From the NCBI GenBank assembly GCA_964034945.1, contig OZ035960.1, forward strand, positions 10,792,457-10,856,456: a stretch of 64,000 bases of DNA. Direction: 5' to 3'. Source of the stretch: Chrysopilus asiliformis. Lineage: Eukaryota; Arthropoda; Insecta; Diptera; Rhagionidae. Numbering within the stretch: position 1 is the first letter of the stretch; each line of letters starts with the position of its first letter. The notes under the pieces are model-generated. The model saw only the letters and a list, made by a program, of their open reading frames with translations. It had not been told where the DNA came from and ran no database searches. Positions 57,430 through 64,000 of the stretch are shown here, piece after piece. Position numbers and translations under genes: made by a program.

Positions 57430-60400
57430 TGAGTTGCCAGTCGCCAATTTACAAAATAACCGGAAGATGTGTCCTCCCGTCTTGTCTGGGGTCCAATCGT
57501 TTAGGACATAAGTTGGACGACATCGATAGCCCCCCATTCGTTTGTTCCACTCTTACTCCTTTGCACTTTGTTATGTGTCCATATGCTTTTTGGAGAGGAT
57601 GCATAATCAGAAATTTGGGGCATGCTTTTCGTCATAGGACGATTGCCCCGAAGTCTGCCGGTAAGATCCTGACGGTGGCACTATCGCGTTAACCTGGCAT
57701 TAGCTCGTCGGAGGTGTGGGTTTTGTCAGAATCCGACACGGGGGACACTAACAATACAAAAAAAAAGTGCCAATAACCAAAACATCTCAAAAAAATAAAT
57801 AAATATGAAAATCAACTAAGAAGAAATCTTGTCTAAACAAAAAAAATCTGAGTTTGTAAGGGACTCTTAAAATGACGTCAGCCCTCCCATCTCGACTACC
57901 TTTCGCCGTCGCCCCTCCGAACCATCAAAAAAAAACTTAACCCATCATGGTGTTTTCACAAACTTCCATTTAGAACAATTCAAATATCAATTTCATCGAA
58001 GCGAGCCTAGCTCAAGTGAACCGTATCCAAGGAAAACAAATCTTCGAGCAAAACACAAAAAAATCAAACCTCAAAAAAAAATCAAATAATAGAATCGTTT
58101 TTAACTTAACCTATTTATAATTTTATTCTTTCAAAACTACTTTAAAAGAAGATACATACCAATTACGATTAATAATGAATTAAAATCAATTAATTCCTAA
58201 ATCCTAATTTAGGCTATTTACAATACAACTCCCCTAAAACTACAAAATTTAAGAAAAACTAATCCGAAATAACAAAATATTCTTACAATTAGTCTAAATT
58301 CAATTAATATATATACTAATTAAAGTAGCCAAAAACAAAAAAAAAATTATCAAAACAACCAAAAAGAACAATAAAAAAAATAAAATAACTAAACAAACAA
58401 AAATTTTATAAAAATCACAATCAAGATCACCAAGAACTTATTTTAAAGCCCCTTTTTGTAAATTTTAACCAATCTTATCCCACTGAGTATATTTAAGCTT
58501 TTAGCGTCGATCCAAATTCAATAGTTTTTCAACGTTTTTAAAACTTTTCTTTTAACTTTCTTTTAAGCTATTTTAATGCGTAGCTCGTGCAAAAAAAATA
58601 ATTTTCTTGTTCAAAACAATAATATTAATAAATAACTCACTTGTTTCGCTGTTACTTTTATTACTTTTGCCTGTTTTTGTTTTTCTTGTTAACCAAAATT
58701 TTATATTACTCCGTCAGCAGTGTGCACACTCCTCGACGCTCTGTTCCTAATAATTTCGTAGCTAAAAAAAATGTTTAAAAAAGAAAATTATGCAAGAGCA
58801 CTAAACACATAAAAGCATTTGTTAAAATTGGCTTCTACTTAAACTTTGAATTTGGTTATCCTAGCCCCGATTCGCTTAAATAGAGCTTTTACTAAAAAAA
58901 TGTGATCAAATTCAATATGGCCGCTACTCGCTGGATCTGCCGGATGTTGATTCGAACACGAGGTGATTCCTTCTAACCAATACTCGTACAGCTTTCACAA
59001 TTTCCTATGCGCTTTTATCTGCGATCCTGGACGAGTGACCTTGGGAAAACCGCTCCGTATAACGCGCTCGTCTATGCAAGCTGCAAGGGAGTTCCCAAAA
59101 ATGTGACGTCACAGACACAAGGATCGATGGAATTTATGTAGGACCAATTTAGCGATGATTTTCGGATTTAGGTTAAAATCGACGATGACGAGATAATGCC
59201 GGAATACTGAGGTGATCGCTGATTGCTGTTTCAACAGCAAATCCTTACTTTAATTGCACGAAGTTTTCTTAGGGTGAATTTCTTCGGAAAAACTATGCCA
59301 GCTAGTTTTCCTTTCAGGATGTCTCCGGTAAGAATCTTTTCTCAGTCGTCTTGACTAGAAACAAAACGATGCACAAAAAAATGATTCACCACGTTTTCAC
59401 TTAAATTAAATATATTTTACCTTACTGTTGACGGTTTTTTCTATATAAATTTTAATTCTTGGTGCAACAACCAGCGAATCACTTTTTAAAAAAAACTTTC
59501 CGGATTTCAAAAGAAACTCACGGTGCAAATTAAAGTAAAATTAGCGCCTTAGAAGCGACGACCGATGAAGTTAACTGGCAAATGAACTGCCTTATTGTTC
59601 AATTGATCCTACTCAGTGGTCAACAAAGCGAAACGGTTCTTAAATTTCTACAGATTTGTGGAGTTTGGCTTAGAGACATACTAGTGGTGTCCTTTTCTCT
59701 TGTTATAAGGATTCGCCTAGCAACTATCGGCCAAAAAAAAATAACAGCCAAACGAATTAAAATTTTAAAGCCAAGCGCAATTCTATAGCTTCGGCTCAAG
59801 GTAGGAGCCCCGAATGAAAAATATAAAATATTTAAGCAGGCTTTCCACTGGCGCCATAACAACACAAGATCAGTTTCAAAATTCATTTTAAAAACTGATT
59901 TTGAAAAAGGCGGACAGGTACTGTGACCTTTAGAGCAGCTTTATCACCAACGTGGGGAATCCCACACTGAGAAAAGAGTTCTCATTATTTAGCCGGGCAA
60001 AACAAAAAAAAAATTGTCATTTGGTGACTTAAAATAACTTAACTAAAACAAAAAAAATAACGAAATTATACGTAATTAATTTAAATATCCTTTGCCTCAT
60101 CTACAAGTTTACTTATCTAATACTACAATATTCAATTATCTAATACTAGAAGGTTCAATAAATTTCCTTATACGCTAATCTATACTATTATCAAAATAAA
60201 CTAAGTCTTTTCAAATGTATTTGTGATATATCAAAGAAAGTTTATTTGCTCATATTTACTACATGCTAATAAGATGAAAATTGCTCAAAAGTCAAAAACA
60301 AAAATTCTTATTCACTAAATCTACCTGAAATAATACATGTTACTGTCGATATGCCTACATTCTAATTCTGTTCACGATTCTTTTGTTTTCTTCTATTAAT

Positions 60401-60493
60401 ACCAATTTAAAAAAAAAATGAGAAATTCCAATTAAGACATCAAAACTACGCCCCGGTACATATGTGAACAAATGCCTTAAGAGAATGTTGTTT
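57430..60493 (-). other. Probable 3' non-coding part of the gypsy-type element, LTR not resolved
   Basis: Lies downstream of pol on the same strand. No env-like ORF was found. It should contain the 3' LTR, but its partner is outside the window, so I cannot set the borders. GC-richer patches at about 57430-57750 and 58900-59340 stand out from the AT-rich rest and could belong to the LTR or to a neighbouring sequence. Confidence 0.35.
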
Positions 60494-63400
60494 CTAGATC
60501 CGCAAATTCTTAGCGTGATATACCCCTAGATTTTTGCCCCTTAAATCCTGTATTTCATAAAGGTTTTTGCCGATTTTTTTCGTTACCCGACATTTAGTGA
60601 ATTTTTTTGCGAATTTCGCGTTAAAAGCTGCAGGTGCATTACTAAGGACGAAATTTCTTCTATAAATTTCCTGCCCAGGCTGGAAATATCTTTCTCGCGT
60701 ACGAAGGTTGTATGTATTTGCACTTCTCTCCTGTGATTCCATTAAATTAGTTCTCAGATTTTCTCGGTTCAACTGAAGTTTGCTTGAGCGATCTATCGCT
60801 TGAATTTCGCCATCAGCTAAAGCCCCAATTCTTCTTAAAAGTTCATACTCTGAGCCATGGCAAATCATCTTTAATCCAAGCAGTGCTTCATATGGACTGG
60901 ACCTAATGGTTTGATGAAAGGAACTTCTAATTGACGACATTATTTTGCCCAGATTTTTATCCCAATTGCGGTGTTGATCTCCAATATACGCTCTAATGGC
61001 CGTAATTATTGATCGATTGAGCCTTTCAGACATGTTTGCTTGTGGGGAATACACAGCCGTTCGAATGTGTTTCACGCCGAAAGTTCTCAAAAAATCCTGA
61101 AATTCCTGAGAAATAAATTGCTTTCCGTTATCGGAAAAAACTTCCTCCGGGACACCAAATACACAAAATACTTCATTTCTCAAAAATTTTACCACGGCTT
61201 TAGTGGTAGCTTTAGCCATAGTTTTGATCAATGGAAATTTGGAGAAATGGTCCAGGACCAAAAATATAACTGTGTTACCTTCGCCAGATCTTGGGTAAGG
61301 ACCCAAAAAGTCGATATAGAGCCTTTGGAACGGACGTTCAGGGACGTGAACGGAACCCATCGGTGGTCTCGTTGTGAAGTTAACAGCCTTTATCTCCTTA
61401 CAAGTATTACACTCAGCAATGTATGACCTCACCTGAACACTCAGGTTGGGCCAATAAAATTTTTCCCTCAACCGATTTATGGTTTTAGCTATACCACAGT
61501 GGGATGCGTGAGGTGGATCATGGGCTGCGGATATGAGACCTTGAGTTAATGATACTGGAACCCATAAACGCCATGCGGAATCCTCTTGTATAGGGTCCCC
61601 AGAATATGGCTCCATGCGCTTATAAACAAACCCATCTGACACAACCAGATCTGAGAATTTCTCGGTATTCTGCTCAATTGTCTTAATCAAATCAAGGTAG
61701 TCTTGCGTCTTGAATTGATCAGAATTTAAGTTGATTGTAATTTCGTTCTCGTCGCAATCTGTCGTGTAGGCGTCTATATTGGCTCGCGACAGGGCATCCG
61801 GAACAATATTCTGGGAGCCTTTACGATGTTCGATCGAAAAATCAAACGATTGCAACTTGAGGCTCCACCTCGCGAGTCTCCCACTCAAATCACGCTGTGA
61901 CATAAGCCATTTTAAGCTAGCGTGATCAGTAATCACCGTGAATGGTAGCCCTTCTACGTAAGGACGAAATTTTTTTATACTGATCACCGCCGCCAAACAT
62001 TCGAGCTCAGTGACCGAATAATTTCTTTGAGCGCTATTCAATTTCTGGGAAATGTAGGCTATTGGTCTTTCGTCGCCATTGTCATCCAGCTGACACAATA
62101 CGCCCCCTATCCCATCCCCAGAAGCATCACACATGATGTAAAACCTTTTACTAAAGTCAGGGTGGACGAGCACCGGTGCTGTCGACAAAGCTTCTTTTAG
62201 CTGATCGAAAGCTAGTTTGGCTTCTGGGGTAAATGTAAATTTCGTGGATTTTTTGATTGTGTCGGTGATAGGTGCCGCGATCGAAGCGAACCCTCGGATA
62301 AATCGGCGATACCATCCCGCCATTCCCATAAATCTTCGGACCTGCCTTGGAGATTTTGGAATTGGAAATTTCGCAATGGCCGAAACTTTTTCAGGGTCGG
62401 TCCGCAAACACCCACCACCCACAATGTACCCCAAGTATTTAATCTCTTTGAGACAGAATTCTGATTTACTCACATTTACCGTTAACCCTGCTTGTCGTAA
62501 ACACTCTGCAACCCTGTCTAAGATATCGATCATACGTTCAAAGGTTGCTGCGATAACCAATAAATCGTCCAAGTAAACGAACACCCAATTTTTCAGTTCC
62601 TGCGGGATAACTCTATCCATAAGCCTGCATAGTCTTTGTGCCGCGTTACACAAGCCGAACGGCATAACGGTGTATTGGAAAAGGGGTTTTCCTGGAACTG
62701 CGAACGCCGTTAGCTGTCTTGACTTTTCTTCCAACGGGATTTGCCAAAAGGCATCCTTCAAATCCACTTTGCACATGTAATGTGCATCTGGAAGACGAGA
62801 CAACAAACCCTCAATATGATGAATTGGATAAGCGTCCTTTTTAGTAACACTATTTAATTTTCGGGAGTCCAAACACAGTCTATTCTTTCCTGGTTTCCTT
62901 ACCAGGACGACTGGTGAACTCCACGAACTTGTACTTTCTTCTATTACGCCTAAAGAGATCATCCTATCCAATTCATCATACATAAGTTTTTGAATGGCAG
63001 GTGACACTGGAAAATGGCGTTGTTTAATGGGCGCCGTGTCTCCGACGTCTATACTATGTGTTTCCAGCTGGGTTTTCCCTAACCCTAATTCCGTAAAGGA
63101 GGGAAGTTTAGCAATACTTGCTTGAAGTTTTGAACGCTGATCTTCAGTGAGATCTAATTGGTTGGAAGTAGACGGAGGTGTGTCTATACTATTTTCGCAA
63201 TCCGGATTTGAATGAATATTTTCCAGTTCGGCAATTATATGAGGTGCGATTTGAAATATTCGCCAAAAATTTACACCCAAATAAAGTGTTTGGGACAAAT
63301 TTGGCACTAGAAATAATTCGATTTTTTTTGTAACATCCCCATAAGTCATTGGGACTTTAACCTTAGCTACTATGGACTGATCTTGCCCATCAGCTGTTTT

Positions 63401-63928
63401 AATGTTTGCGGAAAATGGACAATATTTTAGTTTCAATTTTTGACATAACTCTATACCCCCTTTTCCCAGACAGCTAATAGAAGCCCCGCTGTCCAACAAA
63501 CCTTTGACTTCTAAATTACGAATGGAAACAGTGGCATAAGGTCGGCCATCAATTCCCTCTGTCACATATGTTGCAGCTATACTCTCATACATAACCTTTT
63601 TATTCTCAAATTTTCTTTTCAGTTTTTGTATTTTCGGACTTGTTTTAGAACTACAGGAAGGGTTGGTGGAGAAAATACGCTCTCGAGCTAACATGTACTC
63701 GATTTTGCGCTGATGCAAGCTTTTATTTTGCTTGACGGGTGACTTATTTTTAATATTATCTCTATCTTCGTTTAATAAAATATTCGGATTTCGGGTATTC
63801 GGAGATAGGGATACGGGTACAGCATAAGAATTAAATTTCACTGAGTTTCGGGAGTCGGATTCTGGGCACGAGGTATTCCCGAGTTTTTCTCGTCCCGAAA
63901 TGCGTTTCCCTGTGGGCAAGGAGAGCAC
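60494..63928 (-). CDS. pol: Ty3/gypsy-type retrotransposon Pol polyprotein
   Basis: Open over 1144 codons without internal stops. The frame is entered by translation from gag, not at its own start codon (the first codon listed is GTG). Domain order on -: aspartic protease with LLDSGAS at about residues 144-150; reverse transcriptase at about 300-510 with KVDLKDAFWQIPL and FVYLDDLLV; RNase H with FYIMCDASGDGIGG at about 590 and VTELECLAAV; integrase with a zinc-binding HASHCGIAKTINRLREKFYW and CNTCKEIK, then the DDE core (YIDFLGPYP, VFSDNGKQFIS, SPQANMSERLNRSI). Protease-RT-RNaseH-integrase is the Ty3/gypsy order. No chromodomain was seen at the end. All core motifs are intact, so this copy could be young. 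Confidence 0.95.
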   Translation of the reverse strand: MLSLPTGKRISGREKLGNTSCPESDSRNSVKFNSYAVPVSLSPNTRNPNILLNEDRDNIKNKSPVKQNKSLHQRKIEYMLARERIFSTNPSCSSKTSPKIQKLKRKFENKKVMYESIAATYVTEGIDGRPYATVSIRNLEVKGLLDSGASISCLGKGGIELCQKLKLKYCPFSANIKTADGQDQSIVAKVKVPMTYGDVTKKIELFLVPNLSQTLYLGVNFWRIFQIAPHIIAELENIHSNPDCENSIDTPPSTSNQLDLTEDQRSKLQASIAKLPSFTELGLGKTQLETHSIDVGDTAPIKQRHFPVSPAIQKLMYDELDRMISLGVIEESTSSWSSPVVLVRKPGKNRLCLDSRKLNSVTKKDAYPIHHIEGLLSRLPDAHYMCKVDLKDAFWQIPLEEKSRQLTAFAVPGKPLFQYTVMPFGLCNAAQRLCRLMDRVIPQELKNWVFVYLDDLLVIAATFERMIDILDRVAECLRQAGLTVNVSKSEFCLKEIKYLGYIVGGGCLRTDPEKVSAIAKFPIPKSPRQVRRFMGMAGWYRRFIRGFASIAAPITDTIKKSTKFTFTPEAKLAFDQLKEALSTAPVLVHPDFSKRFYIMCDASGDGIGGVLCQLDDNGDERPIAYISQKLNSAQRNYSVTELECLAAVISIKKFRPYVEGLPFTVITDHASLKWLMSQRDLSGRLARWSLKLQSFDFSIEHRKGSQNIVPDALSRANIDAYTTDCDENEITINLNSDQFKTQDYLDLIKTIEQNTEKFSDLVVSDGFVYKRMEPYSGDPIQEDSAWRLWVPVSLTQGLISAAHDPPHASHCGIAKTINRLREKFYWPNLSVQVRSYIAECNTCKEIKAVNFTTRPPMGSVHVPERPFQRLYIDFLGPYPRSGEGNTVIFLVLDHFSKFPLIKTMAKATTKAVVKFLRNEVFCVFGVPEEVFSDNGKQFISQEFQDFLRTFGVKHIRTAVYSPQANMSERLNRSIITAIRAYIGDQHRNWDKNLGKIMSSIRSSFHQTIRSSPYEALLGLKMICHGSEYELLRRIGALADGEIQAIDRSSKLQLNRENLRTNLMESQERSANTYNLRTRERYFQPGQEIYRRNFVLSNAPAAFNAKFAKKFTKCRVTKKIGKNLYEIQDLRGKNLGVYHAKNLRI

Positions 63929-64000
63929 AACCTAGAGGTTACTCCTTTTCGACCGCAGCGATAGCAAAACAATATGCGATTTGTAGATGGACAGTCCCGA
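63838..64000 (-). CDS. gag: Gag polyprotein, C-terminal end (partial)
   Basis: In the frame just before pol on the minus strand it reads RDCPSTNRILFCYRCGRKGV, then TSRLCSPCPQGNAFRDEKNS, and stops at TGA 63840-63838. CYRCG with RLCSPC is a zinc-binding motif of spacing C-x2-C-x9-C-x2-C, with four cysteines instead of the usual CCHC knuckle. Gag and pol overlap by about 90 nt and pol is in the -1 frame. The remainder of gag lies beyond the right edge. Confidence 0.8.
   Translation of the reverse strand, partial: RDCPSTNRILFCYRCGRKGVTSRLCSPCPQGNAFRDEKNSGIPRAQNPTPETQ

Noticed and set aside
57430..60493. Exact 3' LTR borders of the gypsy-type element
   Set aside because: The 5' LTR is outside the window, so no pair can be aligned. 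Any TG...CA boundary chosen here would be a guess.
62217..62576. Open frames on + within the pol gene (also 61040-61426)
   Set aside because: Antisense to reverse transcriptase and integrase domains. They are shadows of the pol frame.

Overview
The window is eukaryotic nuclear DNA from an insect, most likely a fly (Diptera). The evidence is AT-rich sequence, GT-AG introns (several of 48-90 nt), a calmodulin-regulated phosphodiesterase and a cyclin Y that both read as insect orthologues, three insect gustatory receptors, and very dense DNA transposons. I cannot place it below order. No bacterial, viral, rRNA, tRNA or CRISPR feature was found.

Layout. 1-7183: non-coding, with two copies of an internally deleted mariner-like element and several MITEs (short non-autonomous transposons). 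7184-13570: the last three coding exons of a PDE1 orthologue (Pde1c) on +, with transposon-filled introns. 13571-26743: a long non-coding stretch with nested repeats, a dead mariner transposase and an inverted Tc1/mariner derivative. 26744-27811: intronless cyclin Y on +. 29183-30987: a stack of elements inserted one inside another. 33235-43277: a cluster of three gustatory receptor genes on -, + and -, rebuilt here exon by exon. The middle gene is flanked by inverted mariner-like copies. 48504-49177: a GGGAGA hexamer tract of about 112 units. 50231-50950: a gene for a small secreted protein I do not recognise. 57430-64000: the 3' part of a Ty3/gypsy-type retrotransposon on -, with the end of gag and a complete pol.

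The host genes fit ordinary roles: Ca2+/calmodulin control of cyclic nucleotides, a membrane-anchored cyclin, and taste receptors. They do not form a shared pathway. The window is most informative about transposons. At least eleven MITEs carry 3-bp target duplications, mostly TAA/TTA (PIF/Harbinger-like), and at least six carry TTAA (piggyBac-like). hAT-like, pogo-like and Tc1/mariner elements are also present. Two of the 3-bp MITEs are exactly 129 bp long and share a nearly identical 33-bp centre, yet their long palindromic arms are largely different. That constant-core, variable-arm design is the observation I would follow first.
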